A model generated the notes under the pieces. The model was not told the DNA's origin, made no database searches, and saw only the letters and a list, made by a program, of their open reading frames with translations. The position numbers were made by a program, and so were the translations under genes. This document shows, one piece after another, positions 1 to 10,363 of a stretch of 64,000 bases of DNA. The stretch is from assembly GCA_009103225.1 (NCBI GenBank), contig RHPI01003244.1:124001-188000 (forward strand), written 5' to 3'. How positions within the stretch are numbered: the first letter of the stretch is position 1; every line of letters starts with the position of its first letter. The stretch comes from Chlorokybus atmophyticus (Eukaryota; Streptophyta; Chlorokybophyceae; Chlorokybales; Chlorokybaceae).

Positions 1-1245
1 GCCCTTCTTGGCGGGGCAGTTCTTCGCAATGTGACCGGGCTGGTGACATACGTAACAGGTGCGAGCCGCAGCGGGTGTAGCACCACCAGCAGATGTGCCA
101 CCGGTCGGAGGCGTGAATGTCTTCGCCTTCTTTGCCGTGTGCGCACTCGACTGAGGGTAACGCTTTCCTCCCACCCCGTGCGGCTTGGCCGCAACTGCCA
201 CATGTGCCTTTTCCTGCACCGCCGTGTCATCATTGTACAGATACACGCTCAGCTTCTGCAGCTGGGCCAAGTCCTCAGGAACCCAAGGAAGTCCCGTTGC
301 CGTGTTGTAATGCAGCTGATCGCGCACACGCGCATCCAAGCCGTGCTTGTACAACTCAGACTGCTCAGCCTTGTCCATGGGCATGAGGCCACTGTTCACG
401 CGGCCCACCAACGCTTGGAACTCCTGCAGATAGACTGAAGCCGTTCTGCCATTCTGTCGCAGCTTGTTGAGCTTGTTGCGAGCCTGAGTAGCTGGATCCA
501 TGCCACCATAGCGCTCCACAAGGAACTTGAATAGTGCCTCCACTGTCTTGGCCGCACCATCCTCTGTCTGCCTCGCCCACTCGGCGAGAGCGTCAGATGG
601 CATGAGCAACTCAGCAACAGCAATGTGCTCGCCAACTGGTCGCTTCAGTGCTGTCAAGTAGTGCTTAACAGCGACCACCCAATCATGGATGCTGACACTG
701 CCGTTGGGCTTGAACTTCTCAGGCTTGTTCAGTGCTGTAACCGGCAGCCCCGCTGATGCTCCAGCTGCTGAAGTAGCACCCGCCACCTGTTGGCGCAGCG
801 CCACCAACTCAGCCTGCATAGCATCGAGGCGTGCCGTCAACTGCACTCGGCCAGTCAACTTGTCTTCCAAGTTAGGTCCCAAGTACCAGAACACGTCCTT
901 GCAACGCTGTGAGGTTTCCACTCCCAAGTTGGCCAAAGCCTCAAACGCCATTCGCTTGCCTTGGTAAGGGGGAGGTTTATCGTAAACAGCCATCAGAGCA
1001 GCCACCTTCGGATCACCGCGCACGAGTGGCGGAACATTGTTCGTCAACTCGTGCTCAATCATGCGGATCACCATCTCCTTGCTTGCGCGAGGGAGAGTGG
1101 CAAAATCTGTTGCATAGCTATCACGAACCTTTTGTGCCCATGCATCCCACACTTCCTGACGAAGCTGTGGGTGAGCATCGATCAAGACTTTGCGCTCTCG
1201 CGCATACTTCTCAATAGCCCCACCAATGACAGACTGTGTGTCCAT
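1..1245 (-). CDS. Gag protein of an LTR retrotransposon, partial
   Basis: The minus strand is open from an ATG at 1245 to the window edge (415 codons, no stop), so the 3' part of the element lies outside. The middle holds a retrotransposon capsid-type domain with the usual pattern of a Trp in an 'AEWARQ' segment followed by an 'F..LV..YGG' segment. Near the edge is a CCHC zinc knuckle, CYVCHQPGHIAKNC, preceded by a basic Ala/Thr-rich linker. Gag packages element RNA into virus-like particles and the knuckle binds RNA. Unlike the neighbouring Ty3 copy this frame is uninterrupted, so it may be younger. Family (Ty3 or Ty1-type) cannot be settled without pol. A 71-codon frame lies directly upstream in the same frame, separated by one TAG. 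Confidence 0.85.
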   Translation of the reverse strand, partial: MDTQSVIGGAIEKYARERKVLIDAHPQLRQEVWDAWAQKVRDSYATDFATLPRASKEMVIRMIEHELTNNVPPLVRGDPKVAALMAVYDKPPPYQGKRMAFEALANLGVETSQRCKDVFWYLGPNLEDKLTGRVQLTARLDAMQAELVALRQQVAGATSAAGASAGLPVTALNKPEKFKPNGSVSIHDWVVAVKHYLTALKRPVGEHIAVAELLMPSDALAEWARQTEDGAAKTVEALFKFLVERYGGMDPATQARNKLNKLRQNGRTASVYLQEFQALVGRVNSGLMPMDKAEQSELYKHGLDARVRDQLHYNTATGLPWVPEDLAQLQKLSVYLYNDDTAVQEKAHVAVAAKPHGVGGKRYPQSSAHTAKKAKTFTPPTGGTSAGGATPAAARTCYVCHQPGHIAKNCPAKKG

Positions 1246-1260
1246 TGTAGCTGGCCCACT

Positions 1261-1473
1261 CTAAGTAGATTGATTGGGAGAAGCTTCGCTATCCTGCGCA
1301 GCTTCCTCTTTGTCACTCTCAGTGAGCTTGTAGCTCTCACTCGTGTCCGAGTCTCTCACTTTGTCATCACTTAATGGTTCGTATGATGACGATGAGTCAG
1401 GGACGGTAAAGTACTTCTCACCTCCCTCTCCTTGGTCAGACATCTGCCCAAAGACAGCCGTTAGCAAGTGCAC
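1261..1473 (-). CDS. Acidic leader ORF in frame with gag, ends in TAG
   Basis: This short reading frame (about 70 codons) is rich in Ser, Asp and Glu. It ends in a TAG at 1261-1263, and the gag ATG follows after five sense codons in the same frame. It may be an upstream ORF in the element leader, the true N-terminus of Gag reached by suppression of the TAG, or a remnant cut off by a nonsense mutation. No domain is recognised. The shared frame is visible in the sequence; a coding role is inference. Confidence 0.4.
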   Translation of the reverse strand: MHLLTAVFGQMSDQGEGGEKYFTVPDSSSSYEPLSDDKVRDSDTSESYKLTESDKEEAAQDSEASPNQST

Positions 1474-2263
1474 AAGTACTCAGATTGTGCACTGCAATAC
1501 AGGTAAAATCTAATGATTTTGTCTCGTCAAGTTTTGAGGCGTTACGGTGGATTATACAGCCCCAAAAGAGCTCTCCACATACCTCTCAACTAGACACTTA
1601 CTCTGCAACAAACCGTGCGCGAATCCACGCAACGGTTCACGAGTTATGATTTCTCAAAGTTTTCACTTTGTACAACCCAGCACAATTCACACTGATTGAC
1701 ACACAGGGTGCCAAAATCTCGTCAAATCGACCTTACAGGCCGATATCGACCAGTTGTGAATGGTGAGTTTGATATCGGCCGCTCAGAAAATTCTGGCGGC
1801 CTCACCGCTCAAAATGGCGGCACTGAGACAGTCGATGTTGCCACCGAACTGCCCCCCCCAAGGGAATTTCCAAATTAATAGAAAAACCCTTACACCACCA
1901 CGAATCCACGTGGTGGTACACACACAATATAATACAATCAATGTATTTTTACTATGTGTTGTGCTGCAATGCAATGCTTCAGGGATAGGCCTGAATGGCT
2001 GTTTCCCTTCACACAATAACAAACTAGACTAGGACAGGCATGCTAGGCTAGGCATGGCATGCATGGCATGGCAAGCTAGGCTAGGCTAGGCTAGGTTAGG
2101 CACCAGCAGCAGCGTTTGACTATTATAGTTAAAACATAAAACACTTTAACTACCACTAGTTTAACGTCGCTGCCGCTTGCCGCCGCCTGCCGCCGCCCCC
2201 GCCGCCTGCCGCCTGCCGCCGCCCCTCCCACAGGCCCCTTGCCGCCCGTGCTCCGATACCAAT

Positions 2264-2330
2264 GTAAGGAGAGGGGGTGCTCCTCCTCCCTTTAATCCCC
2301 TACCCCAACACCACCACCAGCCAGGCCGAC
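2264..2330 (+). repeat. Dispersed repeat fragment, copy A
   Basis: About 66 nt here match the reverse complement of 25688-25752 at roughly 85 percent by eye, including a shared core around 'TAATCCCCTACCCCAACA'. The copy lies within the candidate LTR, so the distant copy is probably a fragment of the same repeat family. Confidence 0.6.
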
Positions 2331-2414
2331 CACACCGCCGCCGCCAGGGGCAACTGCCGGAGCAGAAGATCCCCTGGCTATGGCGGCTGTTGCGTTAGCA
2401 GTGCCGCCATACAG

Positions 2415-2566
2415 CTGATATCGACATGAGACTCTTGTCTCATGTCGATATCAGTGTTACAGTTAAGTAACACTATATTAGGGCCTTAACACTAGGTTAA
2501 CGGCCCTAATACGGCTTAATTGGCTGTATATACCCGTTGGGACCCTTATTTAATCCTAAATAAGGG
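2415..2566. repeat. Cluster of four perfect inverted repeats
   Basis: Four hairpins follow one another: 18-bp arms at 2415-2432/2437-2454; 7-bp arms at 2454-2460/2467-2473; 10-bp arms at 2476-2485/2502-2511; and 10-bp arms at 2543-2552/2557-2566. All arms pair perfectly. A short palindrome (acctctatagaggt) follows. They lie just past the integrase stop, where the U3 of a 3' LTR would be. They may be regulatory hairpins or a foldback insertion. Confidence 0.8.
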
Positions 2567-2595
2567 CGGGGAACCTCTATAGAGGTAGCACTCCG

Positions 2596-3386
2596 TTACA
2601 CCTGCCCTAATCGTTGAGCCAAAACTTGAGCCGAGGGGTTGACTCTTTTTCTAGCCCCCATATTCTCCATTAAAGCCTCAACTGGACTCAATGGATGGCG
2701 GCCATAACCAATATAAAATGGTGTCATCCCCGTTGACTCATTCACTGAATCATTGATGGCATACTCAACGAAAGGGAGATATGTATCCCAATCTCTAATA
2801 TTCTTTAGTGAGTAATGCCTCAATAGTTGTTCCACTGTCTGATTCACACGCTCAGTTTGCCCATCTGTTTGAGGATGAAACGCGGTGGATAACTTATTAT
2901 CTAAATTTAATGTATCACATAATTCACGCCAAAAGGCGGAAGTGAACCGCGAATCCCTATCCGAAATCATATCCACGGGCATCCCATGTTGTGAGTACCA
3001 TCTCCTGAAAAAGGCATGGGCAAAATCCTCGCCCATAAATTTTGGAGGAGTTGGTTCTAAGTGAACAACCTTACTAAACCGGTTTACAAATACAACCATT
3101 CCATTATTCCCTTTTACCGTTTTAGGTAATTGGACTATGAAGTCAACAGACATTGGCTTCCAAGCCCCCTCTGGTATGGGCAAAGGTTGTAATTTCCCGG
3201 CCGGTTTTGTCCTTACGGATTTATTCCTTTGGCATGAGTCACAATTTTTTACAAAGCTTTCAACATCCACTCTTAAGGTCGGCCACCAATACCTCCTAGC
3301 CAAAGACTCGGTAGTTTTCCTTATACCAAAATGGCCACGGTAAGGGGGATTATGTGATTCTTCAATCACCTTTGACCTAAGTGACC
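2596..3386 (-). pseudogene. Integrase region of Ty3/gypsy pol
   Basis: The frame encodes an N-terminal HHCC zinc-binding region (H, H, then CDSC) followed by an RNase H-fold integrase core with the expected acidic residues (MSVDFI, MISDRDSRF, and the later Glu near QTERVNQT). It inserts element cDNA into the genome. The frame is intact to its TAA. Its start is lost at an N (3387), where unrelated sequence begins, so the segment normally linking RNase H to integrase is missing. No chromodomain is seen at the C-terminus. Confidence 0.85.
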
Positions 3387-3712
3387 NTATAATTGTAATT
3401 TGAATCTTATACAACGCATGACGTCAATGCAGTTGAATTGTGTCGTTTACAATTTGACATATATGCTCGCATGTATGTTATAAATACGTAAATGTAATGA
3501 TTACATATGCTAAATGCCATATAAGACTCACTGTACAGCATGTGCCCTGGCAATGTTCATATAACAAGAGAAAAACGCAGTGCTCTTCTCTTGTGACATG
3601 AATAGTAACAAGTATTAAGGAGACAAGTGTGGTTCTTGTAACGAGCTTAGACTGCATGTATTGTGATGTTAACTACTTGCTCATCATATATGCATGAGTA
3701 ATGAATGTATAT
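3387..3712. other. Unexplained insertion or mis-join inside pol
   Basis: About 325 bp of AT-rich, non-coding sequence separates the RNase H frame from the integrase frame. A single N marks its left edge. It has no recognisable ORF. It could be a small insertion, a deletion scar joining two elements, or an assembly join. Confidence 0.5.
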
Positions 3713-3714
3713 GA

Positions 3715-4752
3715 TTATATATATGCAAGTAACGCCAAATCCTCGGATAATGCGGGATGCCTACTTAAAGGATCTGCCGCATTTATCCTACCTGGCCTAT
3801 ATTCCCAATCAAAATCATATCGCACCAAATACTCATGCCACCTTACTTGGCGTCGCGACAAGTTAGGTTGCGTATTTAGGTGCACTAAGGGGTTGTGATC
3901 AGTTATCACCTTAAAATGTCCCCCCTCTAAGTAACACCTCCATCTATGCAACGCTTTCACAACACCTAATAATTCTTGATCGGTGGTTGAGTAATTCTTC
4001 TCCGCGGGCTTATACTTGAAACTCTCAAAGGCTACTGGGTGCCCCTCTTGCACTAGTATAGCCCCGATTTCTGCCAAAGAGGCATCACTTATTACCTGAA
4101 ATGGCTTGTCCATTTCCGGCAACTTCAATACCGGAAGTGAGGTCATAGCAGCCTTAAGCCTTTCAAAGGCTTGTTGCTCCTTAGGACCCCATTCGAAGGG
4201 TTTTCGGGTACTTGTCAAAGTAGTGAGTGGGGCGGCTATAATTGAATAGCCTAAAATAAAACGGCGGAACCATAGGCAAAAACCCAAGAATTTCTGTAAC
4301 TTCGTTACATTCTTAGGAACTGCCCAGTCTTTAACCCTTTCGAGTTTCTTAGGATCGCCTTTTATTGCTTCTTCTCTCACTCACAATATTACCCAAGTAC
4401 TCTACTTCCTAGCAAAGAAGTCACACTTCTTGAAATTCGCCAAGAACTTATGCTCCCTTAGCCTACTCAAGGCTTTTCGTAAATGAAGCACATGTTCCTC
4501 TTTTATACTTGAAAATACAATAACACCATCCAAGTACACTAGGACAAATCTCCCTACCTCCTCTTTAAATACTTCATTCATTACCGCTTGGAATGTGGCC
4601 GGCGCATTGCACAAGCCAAATGGCATCACCGTATATTCATAATGACCCATAGGGGTTTTAAACCCTGTCTTATACCTATCTTCTATCGCGATAGGTATTT
4701 GGTGATAACCACTAGTTAGGTCGAGGGTGCTAAACCACGACTTCCCAACTAG
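3715..4752 (-). pseudogene. Reverse transcriptase (palm) and RNase H of Ty3/gypsy pol, broken
   Basis: From 4752 to about 4402 the frame carries the RT palm, including VMPFGLCNAPATFQ. The catalytic box reads YLDG where the family has YLDD, so one metal-binding Asp is lost. At about 4381-4402 two small frameshifts separate this from the next frame (4380-3715), which holds the RT thumb and an RNase H domain (VISDASLAEIGAILVQ, TTDQELLGVVKALHRW, VITDHNPLV). The RNase H acidic residues are present. Together with the upstream TAA these lesions make an active enzyme unlikely. Confidence 0.85.
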
Positions 4753-6033
4753 TTAATCATACAAATCATCCAAACGCGGTAAGGGGAAGGCATTCATCAC
4801 CGTTTGTGCATTTAATGACCTATCATCAACACACATTTGGAGCTTGCCTCCCTTCTTTTCGGCAAAAATTACATTAGCCGAATAGGGGCTTTGCGATTCG
4901 ACTATCAAACCCCTTTCTAGGAGATAGTCCACCTGCTTCTTTGCTTCATCTCGTTCCTTGGGACTTAGCCTATACAATGGCCTTATCGGCGGAGGCCCAG
5001 CCCCTTTCTTTAGTGGGATTAAATGGGAGACAAACCTATTTGCTGGTGCACTTGGTAGATCCGCGGAGAATATATCCATAAACTCCCTCACCACCGGGTG
5101 TATCTTTTCCCAATCAATTTCACTTGACTCTTCCAAGTCCCCCACTATGCTTAGGCAACCTACAGCCAATTCGGAGTCACCCTTTAACCATTGATCAACT
5201 GGGTCAATGGTGCGTTTACTCCTTCTGTTAGGCTTACGGTTCCTACTAGGTGTCAAAGCAAAACGCTTGTCACCTTGTGTGATTGTAATAGAAGGTGGCA
5301 CGCTTGTTAATTCTAAGTTCATGTGCTTTTGCCAACTATCACCTAATATCACGTCTATGCCTGGAATAAGGGACTTGACCACATACAGCTTAATTTTGGT
5401 CCTATAATCCCCCATTCGAATTAGCAACTCTGTCACGCCACTTACTTCACAATGTAACTCACCTACTAGGCTTGCCCTAGCATTGGTAGTTTCAATGGTG
5501 GCCGAGACCCTTTTTGCCAATTCGGCACTTACGAAATTTTCTAAGGCACCAGTGTCAACTAAGACACCACACGCCCTCTCATTCACTAATGCATCGAAGA
5601 CCATACTTAGCCTAGGATTTATTTGTGAACCTCGGCGATCACTTGCATCATCACACCATATTTGCAAGTCAGTGGCAAAAAGTGATTTGGCCCTTGGTAA
5701 TGTGCCCATACGGCGCATACCGCCTAACAACCTTTTCCACTTACCATAATATTTAGGTGTTAGAACACACGCCTTAATTTCGGGGTTAGTTTGCTTTAGT
5801 TGCCAATAATTTGTCAAAGTACTTGTTAACTCACGAAGTGGCACGCATATGAGAATTCGCTCATGCCCTACCTCAAGTGAATTAATTCTTGGCAAATCTT
5901 CAAACTCATTCCCAAAACAAACATCGCATTTCATAGGCAACTTCATCGTTGTAGCTATACAACTATTGTTCTCAAGTCGCCCACTACTTTGCTCCTTTGG
6001 CGCCGTTCCTATACAAGCAACCACCCCACACCG
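4753..6033 (-). pseudogene. Protease and N-terminal reverse transcriptase of Ty3/gypsy pol
   Basis: The frame continues from gag after one UGA (6034-6036). It has a retropepsin-type active site, LVDTGALENFVS, around the middle, then the start of the RT (PLYRLSPKERDEAKKQ, MCVDDRSLNAQT, AFPLPRLDDLYD). It ends in TAA at 4753-4755, where the family normally has a Gln codon; RT continues in the same frame just beyond, which points to a CAA-to-TAA change. The protease cuts the polyprotein; RT copies element RNA. Confidence 0.85.
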
Positions 6034-6036
6034 TCA
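6031..6036 (-). promoter_or_regulatory. Possible stop-codon readthrough site between gag and pol
   Basis: The gag frame ends in UGA, and pol continues in exactly the same frame. The codon after the stop is CGG. UGA-CGG is one of the known leaky stop contexts used for readthrough by some plant and animal RNA viruses. Whether a stimulatory RNA structure follows was not tested. Because the element has other nonsense changes, the UGA may instead be decay. Confidence 0.45.
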
Positions 6037-7297
6037 CTTGGTGGGATCCTCGGTCGGCTTTGCTCCCTTCTTCGGGCACTTGGAGGCTATATGCCCCTTT
6101 TCGCCACAATTGAAGCATAAACCTTCCCGAGCTCTTCTCTCCTTCTCTTTACTGGGGAGTCTTGCCTTGCCCTGGAAGGCTGGCTTAAAGGGTTTCTTGC
6201 CAAACGGCTTTTTACCCTTTTTCTTTAGAGGGGTCTTTGAAGACTTCTCCTTTTCAACCGGACTTTCCATCTCCGATTGAGGGGCAAATCCTTTTCTTTT
6301 CTTTCCCTTTCCTCCCCCGGATTTGTCTCCACCCTCTTCTCTATCCCTTTTGTTAATGCTAGCCAAATTCCGGCCGACCCATCTCGCCGTATTCTCAAGC
6401 TCCGTGAACTTCTCCTGAGTCCACTCTATATCGGTCTTTTGCAACCTCATAATATCTGGTTGCTTTTGGAGCTTAGAATCCAAGGCTCGAATGAATAGGT
6501 TGGCCTTCTCAATCAGGCTTAGTGGCCTTCCCCCATTTGCAGCTTGAGCCGCTAACAGGTTGGATTGGCTCACAAATTCCGTGATCAACTTGCCCGATTG
6601 TTTCAAATCGGATAGCTTATCCCTGGCATCAAGCCCGGGGTCCACTGTCCTATATTGGCTAAACAAAAACTCCTTTAGGGATTCAAAGGTGGGCTCAACC
6701 AAATGAGACCTATGGTCCTTCCACAACTGAAGTGGTTCTGGACCTAAGTATCCCGCGGCAAAACCCCAACCTTTGCCTTTCTGGAACCGTAGCCAAAGTC
6801 ACTTCGACTTGGTTCCACCAAGCGTTTATATCCTCCCCTTTTTTGCCTGTCCATGCCGGGGGAATTTTTAGAAACTTGGTACTTGGTCCTACTTGGACCG
6901 AGTCTATTTTGTCCTCGAGTTCTTTCATTTTCTGCTCCCCAAGGACGCGGAGGCGCGTGAGCTCCTCCTCATTCTTCTCGAGGTTCTTCACTAGCCTCAA
7001 GATGCCTTGCTTGGCCTTTTTGCCTTCTTTGCAACAAGCCAAGGCTATTTTCTTGTATTTTGGCGACAACTCGGCTATTCTTCGTTCCATCTTTTTCCCT
7101 AGCTGGGGAATTGGTGGACTCGAAGCTTCCGCCTGTTCCGCCATTGCCGCGACTAGCCTTTTTTCTTCTAGATAGGCTTTTAATTCGCGGTAATCCTCTT
7201 CACTGGCGCTACTACTAAAAGTCTCACGCCACTTGTGATAATTTCCAATCCGGCGTTGTTTCGGCATGCACTTCGGAAGCGCGAATTTCCGAATCAA
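6034..7297 (-). pseudogene. Gag of Ty3/gypsy element, one frameshift
   Basis: Two overlapping frames make up gag. The first (7297-6710) has a coiled-coil-like charged region, then the capsid start (PPAWTGKKGEDINAWWNQ). The second (6726-6034) has the rest of the capsid domain, a long Lys/Gly/Pro basic linker and a CCHC knuckle, CFNCGEKGHIASKC. The frame changes near 6770 at a GGGTTTT run, so this is either a real frameshift or a homopolymer error. The end abuts the UGA-CGG site. Confidence 0.85.
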
Positions 7298-7337
7298 AGT
7301 GGCCCCAAACCACGGCCTGAGTGGTTCAAAATCGTAT

Positions 7338-7355
7338 GTCCAAGCTCCGAGGCCA
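7338..7355 (-). other. Candidate primer-binding site
   Basis: Two bases inside the 5' LTR end, the minus strand reads TGGCCTCGGAGCTTGGAC. Primer-binding sites start with TGG (complement of tRNA CCA), and the spacing is typical. The matching tRNA was not identified. Confidence 0.45.
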
Positions 7356-7357
7356 GC

Positions 7358-8769
7358 TGTTACGCCGGGCGGGGGGTAATTATCACTTAAAACTATGTAC
7401 AGTGATCACACACTTTACATGTAGTGACTGTACACTCCCTTAACCACCTTTCGTTGAATGAACAACTACTTGGCAACTTAAGGGTTATGGTCACCTAGTT
7501 TAGGTACCCCTACCTTAGCCCCAAAAGCCCAGAGCTCAAGTCGTGCGGCGGCTACCCTCCACCCGCGACTGGCTCCTTTTTTATGGCGAAATCCATCGCC
7601 ATGAGCTTTACTAGGAACTATCTTGGCTAAGACCTACTTGGCTCAAAGCCCTCTACCAGATCCCCATTCACTCACCCAAGTGATTAGTTTAGTTCACCCG
7701 GCATTTGTTCACTGGCATTCTGCAAAGTGACCAATAATGCTAATCCGCGTTTTTTGTGCTTGCGGCCATGGTAGGCGGCGCTGTCACGCGCTGCGTATCG
7801 GCACACGCGGGAGGGGGCAAATGCCTTAGCCGATTTTCTGTCGCGACGTCGCGTCGCGAAGTGATCTAATAGTTGATTCACTAGTGAATCAACTTTAGTT
7901 CACTACCTTGTCGGCTTTATGAATCACTCTACTAGTGAACTAACTTAGTTCACCAGTGATTCACTTTTGGCTCCCTCTTCTATTAGTCCCCTCACATTAG
8001 GGTGATTCACTTAGTTCACTTAGTTCACTACGAACCCTTAGTGAACTACTTTTAGTGCATGTTCGTAATTGAACCAGTGAACTATTTTAGTTCACTTACG
8101 AACCCTCAGTGAACTATTTTAGTTCATGTTCGTAACTGAACCAGTGAACTATTTTAGTTCATGTTTGTAACTGAACCAGTGAACTATTTTAGTTCACTTA
8201 CGAACCCTTAGTGAACTATTTTAGTTCATGTTCGTAACTGTACTAGTGAACTAATTTAGTTCACTATGTTGACTCACTTCGCAGGTGAATCAACCCCTTC
8301 GCGAACTCATTTTGCGAAGACCTTTTTGTTCACCCTAAGAGAGGCTACTTCGCTCTATTCATCTGATCCAAATAAGCCGGCTTGGATTGGCCTAAATGAA
8401 CCTTATAATTACACATGCTTCTTCCTATGATGTTTCACACGATTGGCCCTATAAGCCCACATCGCGTTAATAAATCATTATACTAGAGCCATGTGCTTTT
8501 ATCTTCCTACTCAAGACGCCCATACATTCATGAATAGGGTAATTCCTAGTCCACCACTTGTAATAAGATGCATGCAAATGCTCTAACTAGCCAGGCCTAT
8601 AATTAGCGATGCATTGCGTTCGTGTTAAAGCTCAAACACAAACACACGCATTCAAAGCTTTTATAACAAACCAAGATAATCCAACCAAGGTTCATTAAAC
8701 TTTTGTCTCTCGCTGATTAAACTTATATATACACTGTACATGACCAGCTGTAGTAGCTAGGGCGTAACA
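7358..8769 (-). repeat. 5' LTR of the Ty3/gypsy element
   Basis: The 1412-bp interval begins and ends with a perfect 9-bp inverted repeat, TGTTACGCC and GGCGTAACA, with TG...CA ends expected of LTRs. It lies immediately upstream of gag in element orientation. The matching 3' LTR was not found in the window. The inner part contains an array of GTGAAC/GTTCAC palindromes. Confidence 0.75.
7860..8290. repeat. Tandem palindromic array inside the LTR
   Basis: Units of the type GTGAACTATTTTAGTTCAC recur many times at intervals of roughly 35-60 nt, separated by 'cgtaactgaaccA' or 'tacgaacccT' spacers. Each unit is a short palindrome. The array could bind a dimeric transcription factor or form transcript hairpins. 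Confidence 0.8.
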
Positions 8770-10363
8770 GCTTTGTATTACACAACAACATTTGAATATA
8801 TTGAAACAAAACATTACCTTAGCTGACGAGTCCTTCATTTTAAGAAACCTGCAAACATCTCCCTCTCCAATCCGCTACCCGTGCACGAAACCATGCAAAA
8901 ACCGCGAGGTGAGCACCACAACCTGTACATGCAACGTGTAATGCAAAGCGCGTAAGCATGATATGGCTTGCTTTTATCATATATGACTGTATTTATGTAG
9001 GTATGCCGTACAGCTCGAACTTGCTTAGATTTGTCAGCATAAATGTGAAGTGAATGTATCGCAATTCTATAATGTGAAAGTATATCATGGTAAAGTATCT
9101 GTTTGATGCCAACTCGTGTGTAGGCCATTGACATGCCTAAAAAAGATGTACACGTAAGTTTACATGTCCGGCGCGTGTCCACATGTAACGTGCTCTTGTG
9201 GCGAGAGCAGACTACATTGCATTGTGCCCGTCACGTCAGCAGTACTGACGCTTTTGCAGTACTGACGCTTTTGCCCAAGACCCCAACGCTTCCGTGGTCC
9301 ATGCGTCACGTGGTCAGTGGCTTGGGGAGCCTCGGTGCCACCGAACAGTTCGGTGTCCAGTGTCCCTGGTGCCAAGATTCCCGCGATCCGCGACGAACCG
9401 TGTTCACGGATCCCGCGAAATCTGCGGCCCATCGCCAATCATAACGTTAATTCATTGGTGGCAAATGGCCGCTGCTGAGCTTGCAGCTTCAAGCGTTGCG
9501 CTTTCCGCGCTCATCATCCATCCATCCAGTTGACTCATCTATGCATCAAGCAGCGGCGGCTGGAAGGAAGGAAGCGGAGAGGCATCTCAACAAGGGGTTT
9601 CCTTGTGGCCGGAGCTGCGCGGGAGGGGGAGGAAGGAAGCGTTTCCTCCTGGGCGGGGCGGCTGGTAAAGCTCTCCTGCCTCCGCCCCTGCGTGCTTGGT
9701 TGGTTTTGAAGTAGCAGGTTGCTGCTGCATGCGGGTGGTGTGCTTGGTGGTGGGTGGGTGCCCTATGCTGAGCAGCGGGGGCAGCGGCAGCAGCGCCGCT
9801 CTGGTGGTCACTGCTGCTGCCGGAACTGCTGGCGCCTGCGGGCTGCTGCCGGGTGCTGGTAGTGGGCGGCGGCGGAAGCCAAGCTGTCGAGCACGCCGGC
9901 GCCTGACGTCGCAAGGTGGAGGAAGGGGCAATGGCGGCGTGAGCGTGGCAGGTATGTCAAGCTCCGAGAGAGGTGCAGCTTGCTGTGCTATGTCGGCCGG
10001 TTTGGCAGAAATGAACAGTTCAGCTGCATGCGTATTGCCGCAATTGCCCGTCTAGCGACTTGACAGGCGCTCATACGCAATTCATCTTAATCACATTGAG
10101 GAGTGTGTGATCAGCCTTTTGGGGAGGGAGGAAGGAAGAGAAGCACGATGTGGTGGAAGGGAGCGGAAGCACTGACGCTCCGACAAGCAGGACGGCACAG
10201 TCACATGCCACCAAGGGCCCGTTAACATGTAAGCATTTCGTTGCTGAACAGATGTTGCAAATGAACTCCGAGTTTGCAACCATGTGTACTGTAGTTGAAC
10301 CGTAGCTTGTTAGATTAGTAGTGTTGACTCCATACTAGGAAGTCTACTCTGAAACAGGCGCCA
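8770..10363. other. Intergenic region upstream of the lipase gene
   Basis: No gene is supported. 8770-9480 has no coding signal. 9540-9930 is a GC-rich, low-complexity stretch with several overlapping Ala/Pro/Gly-rich frames that look compositional. The promoter and 5' UTR of the downstream lipase gene should lie in the last few hundred bases. Confidence 0.5.

Larger units (their letters stand above)
1474..2595 (-). repeat. Candidate LTR or leader between integrase and gag
   Basis: No convincing gene is seen. The stretch lies between the integrase stop codon (2596) and the gag leader of the next element, both on the minus strand. On that strand the integrase stop sits inside a TGTAACGGAG sequence, a plausible LTR start. 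The interval may therefore be one LTR shared by two elements arranged head to tail. It contains an AGGCT pentamer array (about 2040-2100), a Pro/Arg-rich GC patch (2170-2400), a GATATCGGCC inverted repeat (1738-1781) and four hairpins (2415-2566). The other LTR end and a primer-binding site could not be fixed. Confidence 0.4.
2596..8769 (-). mobile_element. Ty3/gypsy LTR retrotransposon, decayed and possibly chimeric
   Basis: In element order (right to left) it has a 5' LTR (8769-7358), possible primer-binding site, gag with CCHC knuckle, aspartic protease, reverse transcriptase, RNase H and integrase. The order RT-RH-IN is that of the Ty3/gypsy group. Decay is plain: a frameshift in gag, an in-frame TAA and two frameshifts in RT, a changed catalytic motif, and about 325 bp of unrelated sequence between RNase H and integrase. 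The sequence after integrase does not start like the 5' LTR (TGTAACGG versus TGTTACGCC), so the integrase end may belong to a second element. Confidence 0.85.

Noticed and set aside
7860-8290. Regularly spaced palindromic repeats resembling a CRISPR array.
   Set aside because: Spacers are themselves repeated, spacing varies, the block lies inside an LTR, and the genome is eukaryotic.
9546-10055. Ala/Pro/Ser-rich frames on both strands as a possible gene.
   Set aside because: They overlap in GC-rich low-complexity DNA and have no splice-linked partners or motif.
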